From: Phaeoceros laevis
Lineage: Eukaryota > Anthocerotophyta > Anthocerotopsida > Notothyladales
DNA: 64,000 nucleotides
Assembly: GCA_049999765.1 (NCBI GenBank)
Contig: JBNGIQ010009489.1
Coordinates: forward strand, 1 to 64,000
Reading direction: 5' to 3'
Positions 10,384-21,053 of the stretch are shown piece after piece. The number at the start of each line of letters is the position of its first letter. Positions within the stretch are counted from its first letter, which is position 1. A model generated the notes under the pieces. The model was not told the DNA's origin. It was given only the letters and a program-made list of their open reading frames with translations, and made no database searches. Position numbers and translations under genes: made by a program.

Positions 10384-12640
10384 GGTGCGCGCAATTGCCA
10401 CAGCAACTTCAAACGAGCAGGAGGGCCAAAACTCCACTGCTCCTCCCCGAGCGGTGATCGATAGCAGGCACAATGCAGCTCAAGCACGCCCCAGGGAGCA
10501 CTAAATCCAGGCCGCGGCTGCAACCGAGTCAAGCCTCCATCTCTCCCTCCCTCCCGCTTGCGGCAAATCCTAGCTCACACAGCACCAACTTCCTCCCTCA
10601 TTCCGCAAAGTTTTAAAAGCTTCACCTCCTACCGCAGACGCCTGCCTTGTTGAGTGAAAGTTCTTCCACAACAAGCATCCAAGCGCTCCCTCCCCCGGCA
10701 AGATTTCAGAAATCCGCCTCCTGCGTGGAATGCTCCAAGAAGCAGCGGAGCGTGACAACACTGCCGCCAGAGCCAGCACATGCCACAACCACCACAAACA
10801 AAAGCAGCAAGCTCCGCTAAGCGCAAAAAATCGGCAGGCAGCCAGGGATGGAAGGATGCTAAAGACGTCGTCTCATGAGACGTCACTCGGCAAGCAAAGC
10901 ACATGTGACACAAGGCGGAGAAACGCGTGATGCAGTGCTGGTCGGAACGGAGGCAACACTCTTTAAATGGGATGGGGCCCTTCCTCCTGCGGAGAGAGCC
11001 GGGAGCCGAGCCAGGCGAGCACCAGTCACGAGTCACTGCTTGCCGGGTTGCCACTCGTACGGGTGACAGGCCGCCTTTAAGAATATATGAGTATATTTTG
11101 AGGTGTACCCCCGCAGCGGACGCAATGGCGTCATTGCCATCTATTTCTGTCCCTTGCTTCACCTTCCTCCATTGAAGCGTTCTAACCGGTTCACTTAGAC
11201 TGGAATTAGCAACACGTACACCCCGATTTAGTCCGTTGCTAAATTTGAAGGTCTTGCATGTGGCTGTTATTAGGAACCTTTGGCCCCAATATAGAAGCCT
11301 CAGTCAAGTGGTTTGTTGCGTTGCGAAACGTCGCAGCGCCCGATTGGGGGCCGGACTGGCACACAAAGTGAACCGCCTCTGGGCAGTGGCTGCCAACGCC
11401 GGCACTGATGAGCGTCCAACGGAACGGACGCCCAAACTCGGAAAAGTGTGCACAGTACGCGGTCTCAGACAATGGGTGCCACGCCAACGACGACCCGAGC
11501 ACCTGGCCGGATTCGTCGCCTCGGATTTCGCGGCTGATTAGACAGAGACGAGAATTTGGACGGGAAATAAGATTTTCAGACAAGCTCTCACCTCGCACTG
11601 GTTGTCGGAACCACCCAGAAGGAGCCACCCAGGCAGCCCGGCCCGGGCCACCCGCGATATTTCGCCTTTGTCTCCGTGGTTGGCCCCCTGTCAGTGCTTT
11701 TTCTTTGTGTCTGCGAGTCAGGGCCCAGGGGTACAGGGGTACAGGGGTAATAATACACTGTGAGAGACATCATGCCATCTTGTTGCGTCCACAGTGCACA
11801 GAGTCTCGCGTTTTCAAAATTAAGCTGATTTCTGCTTTCTGCCATTTGACCCCTCCCTCTCTGTCTTCAGCCATCGGACCTTTCATGAAGGAAGGGAGCT
11901 AGTCTTGCCCGCCAGCAATGAAGCATATTCAAAAAGCTTTCTACTCACCCTTCCCCCAGCATGGCGGGCACTCGGCCTCATGGCATGGCATGGCAGGAAT
12001 AATGTGGACATTCTGGAGGTACAGCCACTTTAGAAAAGAACAGGGACCTACCATAGCCTCGTGGTCCATGCGGCACAGAAATGACAAGTTGGAGCTGTCT
12101 AGACACCACATGTATACACAACAAAAATCACTCCCGGATGCACCTGCAATTGCACTTGGCACACAGATTTAGAAGACTAATAGCAGCACCTGCAAGAGCA
12201 CGTCCGAAGATGTCACTTCCCCATCACCACATGAACCGCAATTGCAAACAGGGAAGCAGTCTAGTACAGCTCCAAAACACCGAAAACAGCCAAAGATATG
12301 CACCAAACTGCTAAAGAATCAAACACCACAGCCTGGATTGGGATGCTCTCACCATCATCAGTTCCCTAATCTGCGTCAAGGAGGCAAGGTGTGCTACCAA
12401 ATCGAGAAACTGGCACTGTAACCAAACAAAACATGGAGGAATGTGTGTAGTGGCAGGGATCAGGTGCGTCGGGAACTGTCCAGACAAGGGCAATGCGACA
12501 CCACACATCTCCCTGTTGGCGTTTTCCTGTCCAAAATTAGGCTTCACTTCCCGCATCCCCCGCTCTCTCTCTTCCAACTCCTTCCAATTGGGCCAGCCGA
12601 TCGATGATTTGCTGCTGCCTTCCAGGCAGGCCCCACGCTC
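10384..12640. other. Upstream region of the F-box-like gene; no gene seen
   Basis: The region holds only short unrelated open frames. It contains a small direct repeat of GGGGTACA at about 11728-11748. A few splice-like islands on the minus strand at 12.1-12.5 kb (for example an exon-like CQFLDLVAHLASLTQIREL flanked by CAG and GTGAG) hint at a multi-exon gene that I cannot assemble. Confidence 0.4.
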
Positions 12641-12645
12641 CCGGC

Positions 12646-12744
12646 TCAACCGCCTTGCGGCCGTTTGGCGTGTGGATAAAAAGTAGCAGAAGCTGCAGTT
12701 GCAGCTGCAAACAATTGGCGCGTCCTCAGAATGGCAAGCGACAT
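12646..12744 (-). CDS. Small ORF resembling a mitochondrial presequence (tentative)
   Basis: ATG at 12744 opens 32 codons beginning MSLAILRTRQLFAAATAASA. It is Arg- and Ala-rich, free of acidic residues, and helical, as organellar targeting peptides are. It ends at TGA. It could be the first exon of a gene whose next exons are the splice-like islands at 12.1-12.5 kb, but no consistent join was found. Low confidence. Confidence 0.2.
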   Translation of the reverse strand: MSLAILRTRQLFAAATAASATFYPHAKRPQGG

Positions 12745-12749
12745 TGTCT

Positions 12750-15616
12750 CCTCCTAAAGACCGCTTTCGTAGTGATGAAGGTGAGCTGATGAATTGAGCA
12801 AGAAGTCACTTGCCTATTGCGCTATCCTCGATGCACAATCATCCAGTCGCTTTGCCTAAACCTCGATAGCTCCAGTTCCTGCATCTTTCATTCAGCTGCA
12901 AAATCCCTAGCTTGTAGCAAGATCTGGAAGTTTTGCAAGCAAAATATGAATTTCGGTGAGGTAAAAGGGAGAGCCAGCCATTGCCCTGAGCGCTTTTACC
13001 AGAATCAATCGTACCTTCACAAAATTCTCTATCAAATGTTGCGCTTTTCTCGATGTGAGCTCAAATTCCTACTGCAGAAGAGAGAACAATTTCACCTTGT
13101 CGGGACACCAGCTTCTGTCCGAATCGGCTTCGGTAGGTGAAAGGAACCCTACCTACTGAATAGTATGGTAACCGCGTCGGTGCTCACAAGCATGTGCTGG
13201 CCGTGTCTATCTTAGGACAAGAGTGATTTGCTGGCTGGATTGCCGCAGCCGCTGCCTCCAGACTGGCGAGGCGCGGGAGCTGTTTTATTTAGCCTGGCGT
13301 CGTACGATGCCCTTTTCTATTTTCCGCCCCGTCTGCCGGCAAAGCCAAAGGAAAACCATGTGATCAAGGACAGGGACGTGGCCTGCTGCCTTGACTGGAG
13401 GACAGGAGTGGTCATCAAATAGTGTAAGCATGGTTTTGCTACGCTAGTCCATTGCGGTTGGTTGCCATATGCCAGCGCTGGGAACAAGAATGGTAAGCAT
13501 GCATAACTTGCGGAATCAGCACTGTACGTATTGGCTATTAGTAGGACGCATGGGAGGCCTTTCCAAGGTGAACAGCTCTCCGAGTTCATCAAGTCATGCA
13601 TTGCATAATTTGCATTCCTACGTATGTACGTCGTGTGCCTGTAGCACATGCTTCGTGTCTATCCTACCTTATGCCACCGATGATCGAGCTCTGCGTGATC
13701 AATGAAGGGCTGCTTTTAGTATCAACATGGCATGAAACAAGGCAGCTTTTCTGTAGATGGCTTTTTCTTGATTCTCTTTTTTTTTTGTGACCTTTTTCTT
13801 GATTCTCGTCGGGCCTCTACACTGTGGCTACAGTATTGATATCCTGATGATCTCGGTTGAGGATGAAGACGGTAACTGTTCTCACATACCTGATTATGTA
13901 GGCTGCAGCTGGAATATATATATGCATTCATGGACACTAACTAAAAACAGGTGTAACTTCTCACACAAATCTTTGGTCCTCCCTCCACTAGACTCTCAAG
14001 ATCCTTCACGTCTTCTCTGCCCACCTTGTGTGCTGGCCGGGGCTCTAATATGGATGTTTCTCTCGTTTTGCACAACTGGCAGGGACCACATGTTTCTGAA
14101 GGCGATCCAGCCACCTACTCATCCAGCACATGTACATGTGCTGCTGTTTATGGTGGCCTCTTTGGAGTGTGTATCCACATTCTGAACATGATAAAGGCCG
14201 AAATTCCTTCTCTGCACAGTGCCAGTCCTTCAGTGGTGTAGCAAAAGATACAGGTGTTTGAGGCCAAGGGATCTTTCTTGGTTGCGGCCATGGCCAGTAC
14301 GTCCACGAAACAGGAGCAGCCATTCTCTTATTGTTGTGAAACCAGAAGCAGCCATCAGAACTCAAGGTCCATTAGGGTCGCCAAATGTTGGATCATAGGA
14401 AGACTGCTTCGCACGAACCAAAGTGAGCAAGCCAGGGAAAAGTGCCAAGTGCATGGGTGTTCAGATCTTTAAGGATGAATGCCTACAATTCTGACGATGC
14501 CACAACAATGTACTATGCTGCCCACATTAACGATCTCACTCAGGTCTCAGGCGTCACTTTGCTCGTGAGGCATCGACTGTATTGTATGAGGTAGCAGCCC
14601 CTATTTGGAAGATCTTGATCCACACCTCAACAAATGTTCCCAAAGGGATTTGCACTTCGCGAAAGCTCATACAATATGCTTGGGGTCAGAGGATAGGAGG
14701 TCCGTGCAATAGTGGCAGCATATCCTCAGGTGCCGTTCACGAGTCCACCTATACATTGAAAGTGTTGTTGTAATGCTTCCACACGGCTTGGTGGAGAATG
14801 TGCACCTGACACAGTGATGTCGGGTTTAAGCTCATTGCAGGTAGCTGTGAGACAGAGCTCATCCTTTGCAGTTGGCGACACCAGCTGTGGACTCTTGAGA
14901 AGTTGGCTCCTGAAGAAATGGCACTTGCTGCTCTTCAAGCAGCTGCTGGGCAAATCCACACAATGTTTTAGTTTTCCCATGTTACCAGTGTAACAGGTTA
15001 CCGTGTTACCAGTGGTGCTATGACAGCTTTCGTGGCATTACCCACGTTACCATGACGGCAATTTACCAAACTCTCCGCGGTGGGTGCTGATTCTCTGAAG
15101 CCAATCTACTAGAGCCAATGGAGCTGAAGTAAAGATCCCTAGCATGCCAGCCCCTGGATACAGTAGTCTACCAGTACATGATCAGCATACAGCCTTGATT
15201 GGGACATGATGAGCATCGTGGTTGGGCGTGGCTCCCCATCCGGCCTCACCGCGAACTAGAGTGCCTGTTGCGCAATCTCAACGTTATGCCACTTCTGGCA
15301 GTGTCTGCCAGACTGCACCGTTTGATCTGTTCTTATTTTCACCTCGAAGTATTTCGGCCTTTTACCACTAGACCCACATGCCTGCAGGTTGACAGCAAAT
15401 TGAGAAACATGATGCCATTTGGCTATGTCCGCCACTCATCCTGTCAAGCAACTAACACAATCTCACTATCTCCTTGGCGGGTATATCCGCTGACCAGTGC
15501 ACCCCAGGCCTCATGGTTCTTTCAAGCAAGGAATCAAAACGTGCTGTGAAGTTGCTCAGGATGTCATCCTCTTGTCCGGATGCACTTGAGTCCCGCCCCA
15601 AGCTTGCTTCTCACAA
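12750..15616. other. No gene seen
   Basis: About 2.9 kb with only short frames on both strands. I found no recognisable domain, tRNA or transposon feature. Confidence 0.45.
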
Positions 15617-15834
15617 ACCATTAATTATAAGACAGCTCTGCTTGCTTGTAAACGCATTTGACATCTGTTTCATCCAGGCCAGCCTTGGACAGTTGTCAAA
15701 CTCAAGCCCTACCAGTTATAGGTACAACCTCGACATCTTGCCACCAATTGATATCGATGCCTGAAGTACCAACCTGCAACACATTCCTTTGCTAAAATGG
15801 CCAAAGTGATCATTTCGGAGTTGAATCTCGCGTA
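15617..15834. repeat. 3' flank shared with R7 (copy 1)
   Basis: Starting at ACCATTAATTATAAGACAGC the sequence is nearly identical to 20848-21053. It leads straight into the 3' ends of R4 and R7 respectively. The match shows that R4 and R7 arose by duplication of a block that included non-coding DNA. Confidence 0.85.
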
Positions 15835-17067
15835 TCATGATCCCACGCAAGTAATTACAGTTTTGATGGCTGTCATGCAAGTAGGGCAAGCGTTTCTGAC
15901 CTTCTGGTGCTTCAAGATGCAAGGACTGCAAAACTGGCCATGTCTGCAAGGAAGGAGCACAACATTTCTCGGAGCGGTCAAGCAAATCTGACAGGCCACC
16001 TCTGTGTCGAACGTCCCCTGCAGTGCAGCTAAGGCAGCTTTCTCCTTCTCCAAAGCAACCGCCATGGCTGCCACTTGCTCTTTCAACTTGGCCTTCTCCT
16101 CGTCCTCCTCCTCCCCGCCCCCATTTCCCTGATCCTCCTCAGCTTTCCTAGGCCTCTTCCTGGACTCAGTAGAAAACTTGTGCAGCCGCTTTTCCTCCAA
16201 ATCCAGCCACACGTCCTGATTCTCCGCGTGCAAACTAAACGCATCTGCCAGCATCTTGAACAACTCGGACGCGTCCACCAATACCTTGCAGATACTCCGG
16301 CGCTGAAACCTATCCTTGTCCCACTTGTTCATGTCGGCGTGAGGCCCCCACGCCTTTTGCCATTCTTTAAGCACGGCAGCCACGTCCTTGCACAGTGACG
16401 CCGGCGCCGCGGCAGCCATGCCCCCTACCAGCACCTGCCAGAACGCTATCTCGGCCCTGCGTGTGTTTTCATCGATATCAGGATTACGACGTTTTTGCAA
16501 ATGCATCGCATGTTCCAGGCCTAGCTTGCCGTCCCTGCTGATCAGAAATTGGACCAGACATTGACACTCCTCAAACGTCTCGAGCACTGTTCCGCTGTTG
16601 GCGTGGTCCAGAATGTGCACCGTGACATCGGCAAAGCCGGTGTACACGGGCACCACACAGCCATCGATGTTCCCAAAATCGGAAATGGGGAACGCTTGAG
16701 AATCTCCCAACACTTCCAACCACATGAACGCTGCTATGTGCGAAACGGTAATTGCAATGGCGGGAAGGTCAGCGTCAGCAATTGACTTGCTTGCATAGCT
16801 CCCCCTCGAGGCGGCAGACATCCTGGCTTGGAAGGCGGTAAGGATGGCGCGCCTCGTCTCCCATACATTCGCTTCAGCTTCTGCACTTTGCAAAATTTGA
16901 GGCTTCTTTAGAAAGATTCAGGACTCAAAATTGGCAAGTGAACAAAAACAATTGCAGAGTGCAGGCACATGCTCACCAGCCTTCTTCCTTTGGAGATTCG
17001 TCCTGGCCACATATGCCACGGTGCTTGCGACCTCTTTCCATGCCCCCTCCTCCTTGGACAATGTCAT
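15835..17067 (-). CDS. R4: RING-finger protein of the R family (A type)
   Basis: Exon 1 is 17067-16977 (30 codons plus one base: MTLSKEEGAWKEVASTVAYV...). A phase-1 intron follows, then exon 2 at 16880-15835, for a total of 378 residues. In order the protein has the opening helix, ILTAFQARM, the helical domain (HIAAFMWLEVLGDSQAFPI), WQKAWGPH...RRSICKVLVDA and WLDLEEKRL. A basic SRKRPRKAEE patch follows, then a Glu/Lys-rich coiled coil. The RING has C327, C330, C342, H344, C348, C351, C362 and C365 and a short tail ending ITCVGS. All ligands are present, so it is predicted to be an active E3 ubiquitin ligase. Its nearest paralog is R7, which shares even the 3' flank. The basic patch would fit nuclear entry, but that is inference. 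Confidence 0.85.
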
Positions 17068-17515
17068 GTCCGTGTGCACAAGCAATTGCTACCCAACCCT
17101 ACAACGTTGACTGCGCAGAGCTGATGAAGAAATGAAGGACCCGTGAAAGTTCTTCTGCGAGAACAGGCCCTAGACCTGTAGAACAGTCAGCCCACCAAAA
17201 GAAAAGATCTTGTGCTCCATGGCGGCACTGGAGTTACACGTGGCTAGCAAGCGGACTGGAAGAAGAAGAAGGAAGAGTGTCTTTAGAGTAACGCACACCC
17301 AAGTCTGAGACTCCCCCGCAGGAACCCTAGTAGAAACCAGACACCATAGCCAAAACCTTGCTACCGCTTGAGAGAGAGTAGAGAGAAGCCGAAGCGCGGG
17401 GCCTTGGAAATGCGCACGGAGGCTGGTTCCAAATTTCAATGGTTCCAATTTCAATAATCAGCTGATACGTGTCACATTGTGAAGAGTGCTAGCTAGCTAG
17501 CTAGCTTAGCCTAGT
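17068..17515. other. Upstream region of R4 with an AGCT run
   Basis: This interval separates R4 from the 3' end of R5. It contains a short (AGCT)n run at about 17488-17506. No gene is seen. Confidence 0.5.
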
Positions 17516-18860
17516 CTAGATACAAGTGTGTACGTTTGGGATCTCTACCCCGCAGCCGAGGCATCTGTTGCTCGTCTGCCGGTGCTCCGAATTGCCACAA
17601 AACTGGCCATGCCTGCACGGCACAAGCACCACATTCCTCGGGCACGACCGGCAAATGAGGCAGGCCACTCTAGTGTCGAACTCGGTCTGCACCTCATCCG
17701 CTGCAGCCTTCGCTTCCTGCACAGCCTCCTTGAGAGCATCCATCTGGTCCTCCAGTGCCTCCTTCTCGGCAGTCAGCACTTCGATCTGCGCGGCCAGATC
17801 GATATCTTCTAGGCCTGCTGCTTCCCCTGCCGGCAGCCTCCCTTTGCGCTTCATGCAACCTGCCGTCCAAGCGTAGCAGCCGCTGCACCTCCAAGTCGAG
17901 CCACTGGTCCTGGTAGTCCGTGTCGTTGCATCTAAATGCGTCGGCCAGCATCCCCAAAATCCCCGCCGCCTCCACCAGGGCGTCGCAGATCTCCTGGCGC
18001 AGAGGCTGGGCCGCGTTCCACGAGCGCTGGTCGTCGTGGCAGTCCCAGGCGGATCGCCAATTTTCCAGCACCGCGTCCATTTCGGTCGACGTCGGAAATC
18101 CAGAATCGCCTGCCAGTGCGTGCCAGAAGTTGCACTTGTGTTTTATCTCCTGGTCGTCGATCAACCTGGGGTCGGTGAACAAGTCTCTTCCCAGCTGCCC
18201 ATTTGCAAGTTTGGACTGGCACTCTCCGAGCGTCTCTAGCATCAGGGCGCTGCTGGCGTGGCTGATCACGGCCCTGGTGAGATGGGTGACGCTGCCGTCG
18301 AAGAACCGGAACAAACGGTCGCCCTTCACCGGGCCGGGCATTTCGAACGTCGGCGCCAGCTGCAGCTCTTCCAGCCACAGAAACGCGGCTGTCTCCGAGG
18401 GCGTGAGTTCTGGGAAATCGGGATGGAACACATCCACCTGCTGGTCCGAGTCGCCGGTTCCCCCCGCTTCAGATGATATCCTGGCCAGGAAAGCGTCCAC
18501 GATTCTGCGCTTCCTCACCGTCGACTCCGTCCGATGGGATTGAGCTTCTGCGCAAGCATGGCAGAAACGTCTGGAGACGTGTTAATTAGGCGAACGTCGT
18601 GAACACCGTTTCAAGACAGATCTGAGACACAACTCACCGTCCTTGTGCCTCTGAAGATTTAACCTAGCCAGCCTTGCGACCCTGATGGCGGGGTCCTTCC
18701 ACATGCGCGACTCTGAAACTTCGGTAGCAACCGGTGCCTCTGCTGGAAGGAAATGAAGTAGAACCTGATGACCAAGGACGGTGAGGAGTGCAACAAGCAG
18801 CCCTAGGGCCACCCCCATCGAAAACATGTCCCCTGCTGAAAACATGGCCGCTGAAAACAT
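17516..18860 (-). pseudogene. R5: R-family member with membrane-anchor exon, frameshift and defective RING
   Basis: Exon 1 (18860-18638) is longer than in the paralogs. It encodes a hydrophobic segment (MGVALGLLVALLTVLG) before the usual helix WKDPAIRVARLARLNLQRHKDG, so the product would be anchored in a membrane. Exon 2 from 18547 carries the domain (AAFLWLEELQLAPTFEMPG), WRSAWDCHDD and WLDLEVQRLLRL. A one-base shift then occurs at about 17850 in HEA(Q/K)R, and the second frame gives KRKGRLP, a coiled coil and the RING. In the RING the sixth ligand is gone: FCGNS stands where relatives have FCSPC. The other Cys/His positions remain. Frameshift plus ligand loss suggests a decaying gene. A one-base assembly error plus a divergent RING is the alternative. 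Confidence 0.65.
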
Positions 18861-18891
18861 GTCGGACTCTGAAACTCGAAGGGAAAAGCGA

Positions 18892-18902
18892 GCTTATATA
18901 GC
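18892..18902 (-). promoter_or_regulatory. Putative TATA box of R5
   Basis: GCTATATAAGC reads on the minus strand and ends about 31 bases before the first ATG of R5 (18860). This spacing would place the transcription start almost at that ATG. It favours use of one of the next in-frame ATGs, or a very short leader. Confidence 0.45.
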
Positions 18903-19003
18903 ATTTTGCGATGAGGACAAAAGCGTCAACTTACCGAGACTTGTCAATAAGACATGACCTTGGGAGCCAATCTGTCCAGGATGCAGAAGATTCATGTGGA
19001 GCC

Positions 19004-19219
19004 CTAGCTAGGCAGGAGCCACAAAGTGTTGTTATTCCGCATGTGTTCATCAACCTGTGATTGAGAATTGGATCTTCTGGTTGCAAATAGGGCAAGCGCA
19101 AGTTTGTTAGGTCGTCTGGTGCTCCGGTCACTGCAGACCTGGTGCCTGCAAGGTAACAGCACAACGTTGCGAGGGTTGCTGAAACAAATTTGACAAGCCA
19201 TCTCGGTGCCAAACTTCAA
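19004..19219 (-). pseudogene. R-family relic: RING fragment (A type)
   Basis: A reading beginning MKFGTEMACQICFSNPRN and continuing VVLLPCRHQVC matches the first half of the A-type RING. The second zinc half is scrambled (CSDRSTRRPN...). No helical domain is found upstream. It is a 3' fragment of a lost copy between R5 and R6. Confidence 0.65.
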
Positions 19220-19457
19220 AAGCAGTGCAGCTCTCTGGGCTAGCTAGCAACAACAACACTTCTTAAATAACGAAGTTGTGATGGCACCTGCAACTGAGTC
19301 TAAAGGTAGCTCGGTCATCAATTTGCGATTGCTAGCTGTCCCCAGCTTAGCTAGCTCGGAACCTTACCAATTGCTAGCTTAGCTCAGAAGATCAAAAGTG
19401 TTATAAGTTAGAACTATGCTCGTTTGCTCTGATGGAGCACTTCAACAAGGTCAAATG

Positions 19458-20470
19458 TCATGCGATGAAGGGTATAGTAACCTTGATCACACCCCTGCAA
19501 GAAGGGCACTCCTTGTGGGCCTTCCTGTGCCGTTCTATGCAGTCATTGCAGTAATGGCCGTGAAAGCAGGGCAGCAGGACCACATTCCGAGGATTCGTCA
19601 TACAGATTAGGCAAAAAAGTTCACTCTCTATCCTTCGCAGATAGGTTGCAGCTGCATTGTTGGCTGCTTCCACCTCGGCTTGCAGCTTCTTCTTGTCCCC
19701 TCCAGTCTCATGATCATGTTTTCAGCTTCCAGCCTCGCTTTGTCAGCCTCCAGCCTCACTTTGTCACCCTCCAGCCTCACTTTGTCAGCCTCCAGCTTCA
19801 CTTTGTCAGCCTCCAGCCTCACTTTTTCAGCCTCCAGCCTCATTTCAGCCTCCAGCCTTCTCTTCTCCAGATTCGCAAGAGCCTCAACTCCGTCCCTGTC
19901 ACCTGCTTCCTCTCCGGCTGCAACAATGTTAACCTTGCCAGACTGCAAATAATTGAAGGTGCACATAACCTGGTCTAAGTGCAAAGAGCTCCTACAGACC
20001 ATAGCTTTGACAAGGCTCGTCACAGCGTCGCCCACCTGGATGCCTCCAAGTCCAGCCATTTCATCCACAAAGCACCTGGACAGGTCAGTGAGCCGGTTCA
20101 GCATCGACTGAAGGCTACGCTCCTTCCTCAGCACCAACACTTGATCCGAGTCTGCTGGCTGAGGACGTGTGTGGCATTTGCTTCCCAAGTTTACCTCCGA
20201 GTCTGGACTGGGTCGCGCCAGAATAGCCTTAAGCCTGTCATGATCTATCCTGGATTTGTTTGCTCGGTTGAACTCCAAGCTTGGAACAGCTGCTGATCTC
20301 TCCAGTAGCCGGTCAGGATCCGTCTTCAGCCTGTTAGGATCTGTCCCTACCGTGTTGGAATCGCTTGTCAGGGTTAGCGTAAAGTCTTCTGGAATGGGTT
20401 TTCGCTCCAGAATAGCTCTAAGCCTGACATGATCTATCATCCCTCCACGCAACCATTCTGGTTTCAGCAT
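19458..20470 (-). pseudogene. R6: RING protein with a different N terminus and heptad repeats; one-base frameshift
   Basis: From ATG 20470 the frame encodes two similar segments (MIDHVRLRAILERKP and RIDHDRLKAILARPS). A helical region follows with MLNRLTDLSRCFVDEMAGLG, then a run of seven-residue repeats of the type RLEADKV (about 19720-19865). The frame closes just after a GGGG run near 19698. One base further the other frame continues KKKLQAEVEAANNAAATYL into an intact RING (CLIC...CFHGHYC..C...CPSC) ending VTIPFIA at 19458. The WLEELGxAF domain of the paralogs is missing, so this is a domain-shuffled relative. The break sits at a homopolymer, so a sequencing error is as likely as a real mutation. 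Upstream, an in-frame stretch (about 20700-20520) is cut off by one TAG. Confidence 0.6.
19720..19865. repeat. 21-bp tandem repeat encoding heptads of R6
   Basis: About seven imperfect copies of a 21-bp unit (plus-strand reading TCAGCCTCCAGCCTCACTTTG). On the minus strand each unit encodes one RLEADKV-like heptad of a coiled coil. Confidence 0.8.
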
Positions 20471-20847
20471 TGCTGGCTTCGGCTGCAGGGACACCGGCAA
20501 TTCCCTTTGCTGCGGCTAAGAGCTGCACCCACCTTCATTCCTGCTGGATGAAACCGCATTGGGTATCACCATCCTCGCTGGCTGTAATTCCGCGCCAACC
20601 TGCTGAAGCTCAATTGAAAGGCCTCCTAGGTCAGGAGGGCAGCCGAGAGCGGGAAACGGTGTTTGCCAGTTGAGCATCCTGCTTGGCGTACACTGGTAAC
20701 TCATGGTAGACCGGTAGCTTAGGACATAGATAACCAACCACGTGAACCTTATGCTCTTATCAGGTCATGAAAATTATCACGTTCGAATGAATTGGAGCCC
20801 TCAAGTTTAATTTGTGTCAAGTGGGATTTCAATCACCAAATGCGGCA

Positions 20848-21053
20848 ACCATTAATTATAAGACAGCTCTGCTTGCTTGTAAACGCACTTGAGATCTGTT
20901 TCATCCAGGCCAGCCTTGGACAGTTGCAAACTCAAGCCCTACCAGTTGTAGGTACAACCTCAACATCTTGCCATCAATTGATATCGATGCCTAAAGTTCC
21001 AATTCCTTTGCTAAAATGGCCAAAGTGATCATTTCGGAGTTGAATCTTGAGTA
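20848..21053. repeat. 3' flank shared with R4 (copy 2)
   Basis: Nearly identical to 15617-15834 and placed the same way at the 3' end of R7. It differs by small indels and point changes. Confidence 0.85.

Noticed and set aside
10629-11162. 177-codon minus-strand frame upstream of the F-box-like gene
   Set aside because: Composition is Cys- and Trp-rich and unlike a real protein, with no domain; it fits promoter DNA.
11408-11902. 164-codon plus-strand frame
   Set aside because: No recognisable motif, low-complexity repeats at its end, and no splice support.
13228-13422. Plus-strand frame with LPPDWRGAGAVLFSLASYD
   Set aside because: Looks protein-like but has no ATG and no neighbouring exon; too short to call.
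17495-17506. AGCT run as a regulatory element
   Set aside because: Simple microsatellite; no evidence of function.
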